Shown here: positions 35,720 to 48,540 of the stretch, piece after piece | How the letters are laid out: each line of letters begins with the position of its first letter | How positions within the stretch are numbered: the stretch's first letter is position 1 | NCBI GenBank assembly: GCA_026874595.1 | Contig: CM049306.1 | Coordinates: 53,166,019-53,230,018, forward strand | DNA from: Sipunculus nudus | Lineage: Eukaryota > Annelida > Sipuncula > Golfingiida > Sipunculidae | Direction: 5' to 3' | Length of the DNA stretch: 64,000 bases | Notes under the pieces: model-generated | Database searches by the model: none | Told to the model about the DNA's origin: nothing | The model's input: the letters and a program-made list of their open reading frames with translations, nothing else | Position numbers and translations under genes: made by a program

Positions 35720-36230
35720 TTGCTTTAAATTTTGCCATGAAATGTTTTTTTCAAAACATCTAATGCCTTTTCGTATGATACAATCTCAGAGTGAACTGAA
35801 AAGGGGACTTTGTAAGTCTGCTTTCAGCCAATGTAATGGGGAAGAAATAATTTTTTTTGAGTTCAAAAACATATTGGTTTTCACGACAGCAGTGTCATAA
35901 AGGTTGATTCAAAACAGCCTGACGATGTGATGGTCAAGAACTAGGGCAGAGGGTTCATTACAGGGATAGCAAGATAAGAATAAACTGCATGTTTCCCTAA
36001 GAAAAATGATGTCACTAACTTCTCAGTACTGGCAAGAAGTGAAGCAGCAAAGAGTGGTCCCATCAAAATAATGACAATAGCTGGCAGCATCAGATTCTTG
36101 TCTGGGTAGATAACCCCCAAGTGTTCCCTGTGTACTTTCAGATTTGATCAGCTATGGCTGTCTATATAGACAGGCTACAAGAGGAAACCTTGTTCCAGTT
36201 CTGTACCACTTAAGCAGCCTGCCAGACCCG
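35720..36230. other. Sequence without supported genes
   Basis: Nothing recognised. Confidence 0.4.
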
Positions 36231-36870
36231 GCTCGGTTCCATCATGAATAATACCTTCCTTTTGAAGAAGGGACAGGTTCTTGCAAACATTTCCACAGGG
36301 AGTAGTACCCCATGAAGAAGGAACAAGTTCTTACATATATTTCCACTGGGACCCTCTCCTGCAGATGGGACAAAACCTTACATATATACACTTCTGCAGG
36401 GACACCCTCAGATGAAATCTTACATATATTTCCACTAGGAACTCCTGCATACTTGACAAAATCTTGCATATATTATTTCTGGCAAACTTTTCCACAGGGA
36501 GTACCCTCTGAAGAAGGGACAAGTTCTTACATATATTTCCACATGGATCTCCTTCTGCAAATCGGACAAAACCTTACATACGCTTATGCCGGGACAACTC
36601 TAATGATATCATATCTTGCTATGTGACATTATCTTGCATGTGTTACCACTGGGAAGTTCTACTGATGGCACATATTAACTTCTTCCATATGTTCTAACTG
36701 GGTGCAACTGCAAATGGGATAACTCCTTGCAAATATTTCTACTGGGAATTCCTGCAGAAAGGACAAGTCCTTGCACTGGCTTCCCCTTGGAATTCCACCA
36801 GTATACAGGATCAAATTACCTATACCATATATTTATACAGGAACTTCTTTTAAAGACAGGATAAGATCTT
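36230..36870. repeat. Degenerate ~45-55 bp minisatellite
   Basis: GAAGAAGGGACAAGTTCTTA, CATATATTTCCACTGGGA and CTCCTGCA recur about a dozen times with decay towards both edges. The overlapping frames on both strands (36242-36626) come from the array. Confidence 0.75.
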
Positions 36871-37840
36871 ATATATTTTCAGTGAGATCTCTTTCTCATT
36901 GGAGGAAATATATTTTTACCTAAACTCAACACAGAATTAATTTTAGCTTTTCCGTAGGGAATTCTTCTTTATAATATCTGCTATCTACAACTGCTTGATT
37001 AGCTAAATAAACTGACCGGGAAGACAGGCCAGGTCTTTTCAGCATCTTCCTCTGAAATATGTCACTTAAGATCTTCAATTTTTTCTAATACATCAACAGT
37101 ACACTCATCTAGACTGTGGACTGAAAGTGTAAATTAAGAATATTAAATTCATAACCTGACCCCTAAATACGTTATATCTTGTTTTAAGGAACGACACTTA
37201 CACGTTGAGCTTCATGTTGCTTAATCATAAAAAGAAATATGTTAATTGTTCTCAATAAATGAATGTAATTGTTCTATGTGATAAAAGATGTTTGAAGTAA
37301 TTTTAATATTTCTTTTAATAAATATGATTTCTTATTTCCAGACCTATATTCAAAGCATTAAACAACCATTTCTTCCTCAAGTAAATTAATCTTCAGAATT
37401 AACATTGGTGGCCGTAGAAACATTTAGCTTTATGTATTCAGTAGAACCTCTGAGTTACAGACACTGACAGGACCAGACATTTTGCTTGCAATAGAGAGGT
37501 GCAATTAGTAGGGAGGGTACAGATTTTGGGACCTCCTTTCAAGGGACTGCCCCTAAATTGCCAAAAATATAAGGTGCCCTTATTACAGAGGTGCCTTAAG
37601 GAGAGGAAAAACAAATTCACGAGACAAATGTTGGTTTTACATTTTATATACCTATTTTATAACCCATAACTATTGTAATATAGGACCATAGGTCTATATA
37701 GTATCTTGAAATGCAATGAGATAGAATTACCATAACAGACCAAATAATAGCATACGTAGATTCTTATCAGATGGGAAATTTTCATTATCATTCAACAGAC
37801 GATGCCACCTATGTGCAAATTATTGAACTATCATCTTGGG
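36870..37840. other. AT-rich sequence without supported genes
   Basis: No repeat ends or convincing frames. Confidence 0.4.
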
Positions 37841-38150
37841 TTTATTTTTACTCACACAGTGAAAAGAAAATCTGATTCACCGAAGCAGAGAGTGAAACCA
37901 GAGATTTACGGGGTGTAAGTTTCACTCACAGCAGTGAGATGATCTGACAGAGAGTAGTGAATGATTGATTACAGCGAAACAGAGGAGCCTTAACCTGGTA
38001 TACAGAGATTGCTAATTCATGAAGGAACTGTGTTCCAGTGCCTGAGGGTCAGTAATTGACCGGGATGGTCAGTTTGCACATGTCCAGAATATGACCTCTG
38101 ACCTGCCTCTATATCAGTCACACCTGCTGTTAGTGCGTCATACAAGTTTG
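37840..38150. promoter_or_regulatory. Candidate enhancer-like block with MEIS and PBX-HOX type sites
   Basis: TGACAG at 37945-37950 (MEIS/PREP half-site) lies 11 bases before TGATTGATTA at 37962-37971 (PBX-HOX composite type). Downstream are TAATTGACCG near 38052 and a CACACCTGCTG E-box near 38125. The block is non-repetitive and GC-richer than its surroundings. Regulatory role inferred. Confidence 0.35.
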
Positions 38151-39220
38151 TGTACTCATTTGTTAATGAAATACACATGCCAAATAAAGGCAGCTACATT
38201 TTTGTCCTTGACATTTTTTGTCCTCATTTTAGTATAAACATACAATCCACAAGATTTCTTTGTTTTACTCTTGACAATGTCTTATCTGCAGCAAATGAAC
38301 ATAAAATAACTTTAAACATACTTGCCTGCTTAAATTAATAAACATTAAAAAAATAAGCTTTAGAATTACAACTTGCTGAGGATAAGGTAATTTCATGAAA
38401 CCAAACCATAAGTATATAGTACAATCCTTTTCAATTACATCACCTTCTACAGTGAAAACTAAGACCAGTTCTCTAATGTTGCACAAATGCAAATTGTTAG
38501 TGGTCCACCTGTATTACACATTTTTACACATTACACATTTTTACATCTGGCAAAAGGGTTTTGTTTTCACCTGTGTTAATATTTTGAAGGAAAACTGACT
38601 GTGGTATCACAGAGCCATTAAAGGTCTGATGCTGATGATATAGTCAGAGAGGACTTATTTTGCTTCCCCTTTTCCTCTCTATCAAACCACCATATAACCA
38701 TCATGGATTATAGAGTTAAAAAGCCAAGTTGATATCCAGTCAGCTATCTGGTCCAGTGAACAGTGTTAATGTTCAATTAGACAACAACCAATGTTTAAAT
38801 CCCAGCACATGTAGTGTGTTTGGGGTGGCCTTCATGTAAATTCAAAATACTCATTCTGTTATTATTAAAGATGTTTTACCATTTGTATTATGTCTTCAAG
38901 TATATTCTACCTTGGCGAAGGCATTTAGCTTTCTTCCTAAGTTAAACAATATGATTATACTTAAAATATTGATATAAGTTAATGTAGTCTGACTTGTAAA
39001 TCTTGCTGAAAGGCAAAGGTAATAGCCAAATTGTTGAAACTTGTTCACTGCAAAAGGTTCAGCTTAATGCTATTAGCTAATTGGTGTCTTACATCTCTGA
39101 CAGGTTTAGAATATATTTTATTATATTTATATTTATTATTATAATATTTTATCAATATGACTTTTTGTATGTGCATACATAATTGTTTAGGATAAATTAT
39201 GCATCAAAGGTGGTAAATTT
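38150..39220. other. AT-rich sequence without supported genes
   Basis: Short frames at 38150-38338, 38265-38492 and 38395-38598 overlap on opposite strands and lack motifs. Confidence 0.4.
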
Positions 39221-39225
39221 TGATA

Positions 39226-40725
39226 AACAAGGGACCCATGGGGGTCACGGCACTCAGCTGAAGTTTGAAATTTTTGCAAATGCAAAATATGCAAAATATT
39301 CTATTGTAATGTTTTTCATAAGCATATGAGAGGTTAAGAGGAAAGGGGCCCTCCTACTTGGTTACAGTAAAGTTCTAAAATATGATTGCGAAACTAATAC
39401 TCTGACATTAAGTCTGTCATGAAGAAAAACAAAGTTTTGAGATACTGTGATGCATATGAAAAATTTGCAGATAGACAGGCAAGTGGACAGAAAGGACTAA
39501 TACCTTTATTTCACTTTCAAGTGAATAATGCATTTAAGTTTATATTAAACCCTATCCACTTTTTCAATTAATATTTTTTAATCAGATTTTTTTTATTTAC
39601 AGTTTTTATAAATTAGTAATAAAAAAATCTGAAAAGATAAGTTAAAATATCAGAATTCTAAGTTGTAATCATTATTTTTCCAGAGTGTAGCTTATATCAG
39701 GTCATATTATGCACATACATATATTTTATTATTTTTAAATCACAAATGTTTAAACTGAATTTAAAAGAAAATAATGCCACAACATGGCATCTTCAGGATT
39801 ATTCCTTGAATCACTATTAAACAGTTTTGTACATTGGAGTTTTCAGTACATGCTTAATTTTATTCAACAAAATGAAAGATTAAGTAAATTTGATAAAATA
39901 AAAACATCTTTTCAAATAAAGTATAAACACTGTTTGTTGAATGAGGGACAAACAATATCATTGTGTTAATTACTATCTCAGCTATAATTTATGACTGGAA
40001 TTAATAGTAAATTTCACACCTGGTGAAGCTTTTACTCTTCTGAAGTAAGGAATTACTTATCTGATGAACATCCACACTTTCATAGCAATAAATCACTTTG
40101 TGGACACAACCAAATGTGCAATTTAATAATATATTGTAACCTTGGTGGTACGCTACAAATTCTAAAATGTAGCAAAGCCTAGAATAAGAATGAATCAAAT
40201 ACAGAAAATTATAACATTCATCTAGTTTATTTATTAGCTGGGGGATGGGGGGGGGGGAGGAGTGCAGGGCAGAGGGGAAGCCTGCTAGTAGTGGCCAAGC
40301 TGAGCCAAGACAAGCTGCCTCCAGTGGGTTACATAACACAAGTGACAGCGGTACTACTAGATGGACTAGATGTAAACAACACTTGACATGGTGTATGAAA
40401 ACTTGAATAAAAGCTTCTCTTTTCAATCAATTCTTTTGAAATTTCAGATTTTAAAAGATAAAATCCTTATGTATACATGCTTTGAAAATTAAATCAACAG
40501 TGCTTCCAGGGAAAAAAGGTGCCGTAGTAAAATTTAAGGTATTGATTCTTAATTTATGCTAATAACTTAAAAGATTTGCAAAATTCAGATCTAATTTTGG
40601 GTAAACAATTGAATCTTGATAAAATATAGTTATATCACTAAAAAAAATTCTCCAGCTTCAGCAATTCTCATGTTAATTGAGTAAATATATTTCCTGACTT
40701 TAATCATGTGTATAATTTTTTTTAC
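39226..40725 (+). mobile_element. 3'-truncated copy of the 1.64-kb ACAAGGGACCC element
   Basis: It starts with AACAAGGGACCCATGG and CACTCAGCTGAAG and aligns along its length with the copy at 60912-62552: GCCACAACATGGCATCTTC, TGGCCAAGCTGAGCCAAG, CAAATTCAGATCTAATTTT. Similarity fades near 40725, before the GGACGGAC/CAGCTGAGCTAAAA terminus. The 141-codon minus frame at 40001-40426 has no comparable open frame in the 60912 copy and is not called as a gene. A G-rich patch at 40240-40278 is private to this copy. Confidence 0.75.
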
Positions 40726-40729
40726 ACAA

Positions 40730-42160
40730 TCACAAAAATGCTTTTAATGGAAGCCAATAAGTGCAGTAATTGTACTTTGCTCTGCCTTGGTAGTTTGTTG
40801 CCTGTACTGATTCATGTCCTTTTATAAAATGTTTTAATAGTACTATATTAGTTTAGTTGTGTTTTACAGCATAAACACTTGGCCTATCATTAATGGGTTT
40901 TGCTTTATACTGTGTGTGTCCATGCTCTGCATCATCAACCTACATGTGTGTACAAAAATCAAAGGGAAACAGGACTAAACCTACAAACACCTGGCAACTT
41001 TAACTGAAAGGGAAAAGAAAATTTAGTATGCAATTACTGAATGCTGGCACAAGAGGCTGCTTAAATAAAGAGGTGCCAATTAAAGCCTACATACCTGATT
41101 ATCAACTACAGTTGCCATAGCAATTAAAAATTCCCTGACTTTTCCCTGCCTTACATAATTATCACAAATTCCCTGATGTTTTTATGTAATTTGCAGAATT
41201 TTCCCTGACCTTGAAAAAATAATTTTTTTCCTGACTTCCCTGACCGCTGGCACCTTGCAATAACTGTAGTTATTATTTGACTATGATAACTTTACATCAC
41301 AATTATACACAGTTCTGAGTGGATTCTAGCTATATAAGAACCAACTGAACATCAAACAATATTTTATCAGAAGATTAGCTATCCTCTCAAAAAACTGAAT
41401 GTCTCACATGTATAACATCATCGCTTATAGGTCAGATTTCACTCTGATATAATGAGCCAAATCCTGTGGGTTAAATTCGTCAGAAGATAAAATTCCTTCA
41501 CCAGACAACAAGATATGATAGACACTGATGTACAACACCAGACAACAGAAAAAATCACCAAATTTAAACCAGACTTTATAAAAGTGGGTACAGCTGGTAA
41601 CATGAAATTCCAATAACAGAACCCTCTTAGATATTGATGAAGTAAGTGGGCTGTATTTGTCACTCAATTAGTTGAAATATGGTAAGTGCAAATAGGACAG
41701 AAACTTAAGGGATGGGCCAACAGCCTGTCTATTGAATGGGGATGGAGGCACAGTCCATCTATAAAATGAGAATGATATATGTTATTCATCACCTTTTGAA
41801 TTCAGGTTTTATATGCACAGAGTTAGAGATATTGCATAAGTCATAATCTGTCGAAAAGACATTAAAGCGATCTCTGACTGGTCCTATCATATTTCACTAT
41901 TAACCAACATGTGTACTAGAGCATGGGTTTCAAACCAGGAATTTTCTTGTTTCGGCAGTCCAACACCTTAAAGGTACTTATTTTCATTTATATGCAAAAT
42001 ACATATTAAATCATGCTATTAGTTCGATTTTGATGAATTTTAATGTTTTTTATAAGCAAACCCTGCACACAGACATACCAGTCTCCAACTTGCCTATTTT
42101 ATAAAATATCTATAATTATATTTCTGTTTATGAGTAAACACAATCCATATGTGTCTGCAT
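40730..42160. other. AT-rich sequence with a short CCCTGAC-rich repeat
   Basis: 41105-41278 contains repeated TTCCCTGAC words flanked by AACTACAGTT and its inverse AACTGTAGTT, suggesting a small dispersed repeat. The rest, including two overlapping minus frames at 41425-41667, is unsupported. Confidence 0.4.
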
Positions 42161-42161
42161 G

Positions 42162-44060
42162 TTTACATATATATGTCAAGGTCCAGATTGCGATCTGGAC
42201 GGATCTTAGATCTGTCCAGCCCAAATTGTGATCACAGTTCAGGCTGGCCCAAATTGCGATCGCAATCCAGGCTGGCCAGATCTTAGATCTGTCCAGCCCA
42301 GATTGCGATCGCAGTTTAGTCCGGCCAGATTGCGATCCTGTCTTTCTTGCTTCAGGATCGTAATCTGGGCTGGACAGATCTTAGATCTGTCCAGCCGAGA
42401 TTGCAATCCTAAACATGGCCAGCCCATATTGCGATCCATGCTTTTACAATCACAGAAGTGAAACATTGAATGTTTTACCAACTCATTTAGTATTGCATGG
42501 TTTCATTTAACCATAATTAATACAATTATACTACACATGCATAGGCAGTTAATAGTAGTGGGTTGGCACCAATCTGTTCAGCCTTGAAAATGGCGGTTGC
42601 ACCAGTGCTTGAAGTGTGCTCCATCAACACACTTTTCCCCTTTGGAAGTCTACAATGGCAGCAATAAACAATATGGATATCTGTACATGTTTCTCTGCTT
42701 AAATTTTATGTTTTAAAAATTAACACTGTAAGTCTACTTCTTACAAGTTGGATGATAACAAACATCTCAAGAAAAAGAACTTATTTTTGAATCATTTTCA
42801 ATAAGGGCTTAATAAAAGAAGCATAAAAATGCTTTGCAATTGCCAGACCTATAGAAATATAGTGGATCTGAAATACTGTTTATTCATGTTAGAAGGGGTT
42901 GCACTAAACAAAGTGGTATACAAGGTATCAAACAGTATCTCAATGATTTGAGTTTGAAATATGACTTCTGTCATTAAAGATCATGAAATGGTCTATAACC
43001 CTTCAAGAGTATGTTACAAAATTGGGCCACTTTGTTGCATGTAACCCAGTGATTGCATGTATATTATCCAATGCACTCATAAAATTACATGGTTATGCAC
43101 TTATTATGTTTTTCATGTTTATAGTAGACAAATTTTGTGAAAGGTATTATAAAAACATGAATCAAAGAACACAACAATTTATATTTTAATATAGCTTGCT
43201 ATAGTTATGAATCATATCAGTCAGTTTATTTAAGCACATGGAAAGATCACAGTTTATTTAAGATCACAGGATTCCAGGCACCATGAATAGGTAACTAATT
43301 AATCAGACCAAATCCAATGAGTCAAGCAGAAAAACTACTGGTAAGAAATATATAATTAATACATACTATTAAGATTTATTAAAAATATAGTATTTTTAAA
43401 AGATGATGGATGGAAGTATAATATTTAGATGATAGCCTCGAGGTTAATTTCAAAATAATAACTTGGGATTGCATGATGACTTACATGGGCTTTGCATTTT
43501 AGCAACTGCCTAAAATTGTTTTTTTTTTTGTTACCTTTTTCAACAAGCAGTATTTTTTGCATGAACCTATTTGTATTAGGCCTATAATTGTATTTAATAT
43601 GGAGAAATGGTACCATGCAAAACTAAATAAGTTGGTGAAACATCCCATGTTTCACTCCTGTGATAGGAAGAGTGAAAAGTGCCTTTCTGTATCATAAATG
43701 AATTTATTATGGGAAAATGGTACCATGCAAAACCATATAAGTTGGTAAAACATCCAATGTTTCACTCCTGTGATGGTAAAAGCATGGATCGCAATGTGGG
43801 CTGGTCAAATTTGAATCAAAGTTATCTAGGCTGGACAGATCTAAGATCTGTCCAGCCAAGACTGTGATCCTGAAGCAAGAAAGAGAGGATCACAATCTGG
43901 CCGGACTAAACTGTGATCGCAATCTAGGCTGGACAGATCTAAGTTCTGGCCAGCCTGAATTGCGATCGCAGTTTGGGCGGGCCTGAACTGCAATTGCAAT
44001 TTGGGCTGGACAGATCTATGATCCGTCCAGATCACAATCTGGGCCTTGAGATATACATGA
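42162..44060. mobile_element. Foldback element 2, ~1.9 kb, with modular inverted-repeat arms
   Basis: The left end (TATATGTCAAGGTCCAGATT) and the reverse complement of the right end (TATATCTCAAGGCCCAGATT) nearly match each other and the ends of the element at 13116-14492. The left arm (42162 to about 42530) and right arm (about 43570-44060) pair in inverted orientation. Their modules are GACAGATCTTAGATCTGTCC, CAGATTGCGATCGCA and CTTTCTTGCTTCAGGATC. The right arm carries a ~113-bp tandem duplication (GGTACCATGCAAAAC, then TTTCACTCCTGTGAT, near 43608 and 43720). CTGCATG at 42155-42161 and 44061-44067 is a possible 7-bp target duplication. The ~1-kb loop has no transposase, so the element is non-autonomous. 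Confidence 0.8.
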
Positions 44061-44189
44061 CTGCATGAACAGCCGTCTAATATTGAGCATGTGTAACAAT
44101 TCCCAAAGAAGAAACATGAAAGAAAAAACACAGAAGAAACACTATAGTTTGAAATTCGAAAAAAAAAATCTTAGCTTTGTCAAGTTTCA

Positions 44190-44403
44190 TAGTATGGCCA
44201 CCAGATGGTAAATGTGTAATGTTTATATTTAGCTCCACTGATTGCGCCCAACGCATGTTTTTTTCCCCACTCTTGTATGGGAGTAACCAAATGGGTTTGG
44301 GCAGATACCATAATATTTTAAAGAGAACATACTATATTGCATGTATATTTTACTCGTACACCTTGTATGCGAGTAGGTGCCTTAACCACTGGGCTACGAC
44401 CTA
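44190..44403 (-). mobile_element. Possible tRNA-derived SINE
   Basis: On the minus strand from 44402 the sequence contains TAGCCCAGTGGTTAAGG, a good pol III A box as found in tRNA-derived SINEs. A poor B-box-like GGTGTACGAGTAAA lies about 30 bases further on. The body then runs left to a CCATCTGGTGGCC stretch near 44200. No terminal duplications were identified. Confidence 0.35.
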
Positions 44404-44409
44404 ACCCTT

Positions 44410-47260
44410 GGAATGTAACAATTTACTATGTTGACTATCATAAACTATAAATTTGTAATAAAAAAGTCATCTTATAATTCGCTCTCACCTGTTTATGATC
44501 CCTGGCCAGGGATTATAACCTATTGCTGAATTGGGCATAAGGGTAATTATGAGATTTAAGGTGACAATTACAAAGCAAATTGGCTGAGTATGATTTTTAA
44601 GTAAATCCAGAAATAACAACACTGTTACTAAACGAGTATGAATTCCAGGATTTTAAAGGTAAATATAGCTAGCTCTAAAGGTTGAAAATATGTCATTAAC
44701 TGGTACAAAGCACAGAACAAATGACAAGAAATTGTTCATATGACAGAGTCAATGTGATTACCTGCCTGTGGTGTTATCAATTTTCTTCTAAAAATAGTAT
44801 ATCAACAATTTATTACTGATAATATCATTTATTCGCAGTTTAATGTCAAAACTTTTAGGACCTTTTTGTTATAAATTACAGAGAAAAAAAGTTTTGAATA
44901 TTATATGAAATATATCATTGTCACTTACACTAATTACAACTTGTCCGCTGAAGTTGTTATAAACACTCTTGGGGATTCCTGTAACTACAGCTGATTCAGG
45001 GGTGAGCAGTTATCAGTTTATAAATCATTGTAATGATACACTAGCTGAACCAGGCCTTGCAGTGGCACACATATTCATATCAATTACAAGTCACATTTTG
45101 GTAATCTGATAACAATAATATATGGTAATATGTATAACAATTTATTAAAATTGACACATCTGGCAGCAATCCAGCCATAGTTGACTGATTTTTGATGACG
45201 TGTTGCATCATCTTTTAATAAAGATATGATCTTTTAAGCCAAGATATATTTTCAGTAAGGTCATTCAATTTGCCATAAATACCCAGTTAAGTCTTAATGT
45301 CAATATTATTTTCAATGAAATTTAGATTATCAGATTTCATAATATTGCATAACATATTCTGGCATTAATCCTTTCTTAAAGGCAGTGATTATCATAGTTG
45401 TGGTATTTCAACCTGTGTTTGAAAATACAGATAAATGTAAAGCTAGTACACTGTACACCCTTTCTTTGTTGAAAAGTAACTTATGATAGCTTGTTAAAGG
45501 GCAATTTTTTTTAAAACCAACATACTCCACATTGCATACAAGAGAATCTGATTAAAATCTTACTGCTATTCTAACCCTATCACCAAACTTCAAACTATCA
45601 TCAATATATGTACAGATTTACCATGGGTAGTATTTAAATAGGCAGAGTTAAATACCGCAGTTTCAGACAGACAGTGCTGCAATAGACCCATTGAAAATAT
45701 GGAAATTGACACCTCCTCCCCCTTAGGACACATTTGGCATTGTTTCTGACAGTTCAAGACCAAAAATGGGCATATCTTAGGCATGGCCACAGAGGTGTTG
45801 CATGACAAAGGTTTAGTGCCTCCTCCATCAACTATAATGCAGATATTTTCACCCTATCACACTTTTTGGCTAAGAATTAAAATGGTAATTTTAATGTTCA
45901 CACATAACTTGGTGACAAAAAAAGAAGTTTTGAGACCAGCAGATCATAATTAACCTTTATTGATAATCTATCAGTATTAAATTAGGTCTTAATGTAAGGT
46001 GCGCTGAATGAGTTATGTTACAATATATAATGTTGTAATAAGAATCTAATCAAATAATATATTACTCATATCATGATATAAGATTTGATCAGGACTCCTG
46101 GAAAAACATTAATTTCCATAACAATAAGCATGTGAAATGCCATTTTACCACTCAACAAATATGACACTTTATTAAAGATTTATTTGACCACATAAAAAAA
46201 CACTCATCCCAATATACAACAAAACATATACGTCACTTTATTTTTTCCTGTTCTATTTCCAATTAAAGTAAGCAGATTATAGGCAAGACAAGAGTAAGTC
46301 AAGAGAAGGACTATCTTTGTAAGACCATCCATCAGCAAAAATAACAAGGGATGAGGCTTATTTATGCCAGTACAGATGATCATCCATTTCTCCCAGCTAC
46401 AAATGACAGTTCACGGGAAGCCAGTAAGGCTAACAGTCACAGACCTAGACTCGGGCTGGCAAAAAGGCCGTCCATTTAACTTCAGAGAGGTCAGTGAAGT
46501 TCACAACCAGGCACTTGCGGGGGAGTCATCCACATACAAGAGGACGACTTTGTCACAACTAGTGCTCTTATACATAAATCAATGTTCATGTGCCTGCCCC
46601 ACACACTGAGTGTTATTGAGTTTCCATAAAGACCTGGCAAACTTGCAATTTTGCGGCCATTGTTGCTTCATCATACTGCATTCCAAAACCACAAGTAAAC
46701 TGCTGTCTTCCAGGATGACTGCTACAATACCCGCACATATTCAATGTCATCTCATATTGACGAGACATACTGACTATAAACAATGTTTCATCTTAATCTA
46801 GACTTTTTCCAATCTCTTTGGAAATGAGATATATGACTTGTCCCAACAACACTGGTCCAATATGGTCCACTGTTGTTTAGGATGGAAGCCCTGTTACATA
46901 TACAATGGCAGGATTGGACATGATATTTCCTTTGGAATTGCACTGCAGTGCTGTATATGCTGAAGCACATGTGGAAATGATCTTGCACTGGGTGCAATCA
47001 GTGGTGCAAAACATAAACATATTTAGGACACACCACCTCGTGATTGTACCATGATACTTCACAAATTAAGATTTTTCAAGCTTCCATCCAGTGTTTCTTT
47101 GGTGTTTATTCTCTCATGTTTCTTTTACTTATCTGGGAGTTGTTGTGCATGTGCAAGATAAGACTTCAGTTCATACAATCTAATGTTATGGTACACAGAC
47201 ACATGAAATGTGTTTATACTCACACACAGAACCATAACAATTTATAAAACAGGTGTGTTG
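44410..47260. other. Mostly AT-rich sequence without supported genes
   Basis: Two GC-richer patches occur. At 46340-46600 a plus frame of 81 codons (46364-46609) has ordinary composition but no recognised motif. At 45590-45840 a minus frame of 72 codons is likewise unrecognised. No splice signals convincingly bound either one. Confidence 0.35.
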
Positions 47261-47264
47261 GAGG

Positions 47265-47628
47265 TACCGTATTTCTTCTTTTTTTAACCACCTTTTAAAA
47301 TGGAAAATTAATTCCTTAAACTGAGTGTTTCTTCCGACAAGCACGGTCCAGTTTTAAATTGAAGGTTTCCTGTATGTCTTCCATGCAGACATCATCAGAG
47401 AGCCCGCACTTTAGTGATAATTCATTTAAGTTTTTTGGTACACTGATAAAAGTGTATTAATACATAAATCAACAAAGTATACAGAATTTTTTTCTTAACA
47501 TCAATATTGCTTGAGTTGGCCATGCAAATATCATAATCCTGTCTAGCAGGTTTTCATATGGGATTTGGGCTGAGTCTAGGCATGGTTTTAAACAGACGTG
47601 CGGTTTAAAATAGAAGAAATACGATGGT
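47265..47628. mobile_element. MITE-like inverted-repeat element, ~360 bp
   Basis: The left end ACCGTATTTCTTC followed by TTTTTTTAACC pairs with the reverse complement of the right end, ACCATCGTATTTCTTC followed by TATTTTAAACC. The inner sequence has no coding capacity. A target duplication is uncertain (GGTA occurs at both edges). Confidence 0.5.
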
Positions 47629-47629
47629 A

Positions 47630-48540
47630 AGTCCATGTGCTATGATGGATTTGCTGGGAATCTTCTGTATTCAGCCAAAAGGAACTACTTTCATCAGATA
47701 ATACACATACTATTCCAAATTTAATGCTTTTCTGGACTCTTAAGTACATCCCCAAACACAAGGAGAAATTCTGATTTCCCTTAATCCAAATCAGTTGGGA
47801 GTATTATATTAATGATAATCTATATTATACTTATCACAATCAAATTCCATCATATTTATTTTTTAAATAAACACTCTTTTAAAGTCACCTCAATCTTGGT
47901 GACAAAAGCTCTAGTTGCTTTAGGCAGCAGACTATCCAAGCACCCAGGTCTCAGACATAAAGACAGTCTCACGTTAAGAATTCGGGGTAAGTCATCACGC
48001 TGTCTGTCTAAGCAACCCACAAATTCAGCAGACTGGGCTACAGCAGATGCAAGTTGTCAATAATAGGAACTACAGCAGCTATTTTTAGAGTATACAGTCA
48101 ATATGCAAGAAAAAGAATACTTGTGCAAATATTGTTGAATTCAATGAAAAGAAAATCAAATATGGCTGGCCAAGATAATGAATCTGCCTGTGGTGAAGGA
48201 GGGATCATTTCTGCTATTAATTTCATCTGGTCATCCTGACAGATATAAAAATCCAAATAATTAAGAATAAAATAAATGATCTCCTGACAGGACCACTATT
48301 CATCCATTAATGATAGCATTTGCAGAGCCAAATCATTTCTTATCACTCTTACAGAGGTTTCAATGTTAATGGCCATATGTTTTAATAAGACATCTTGTGA
48401 TAAAAAGTCCAACATTACTTCACACTAATCAGTTTTGACACCACATAAATTTATTAGTCCCTTATTTCTTGGCATACTCTAATGTAGTGCCATTAATGAT
48501 CATGAGTTAGTCCCTAAATCCATAACAATATTGGTATTTA
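47630..48540. other. Sequence without supported genes
   Basis: A GC-richer segment at 47900-48060 includes a donor-like GGG|GTAAGTCA near 47985 at the edge of an 83-codon frame (47812-48063). The evidence is too thin for an exon call. Confidence 0.35.

Noticed and set aside
40001-40426. 141-codon minus-strand frame
   Set aside because: It lies inside a dispersed repeat copy, and the matching stretch of the copy at 60912-62552 shows no comparable open frame.
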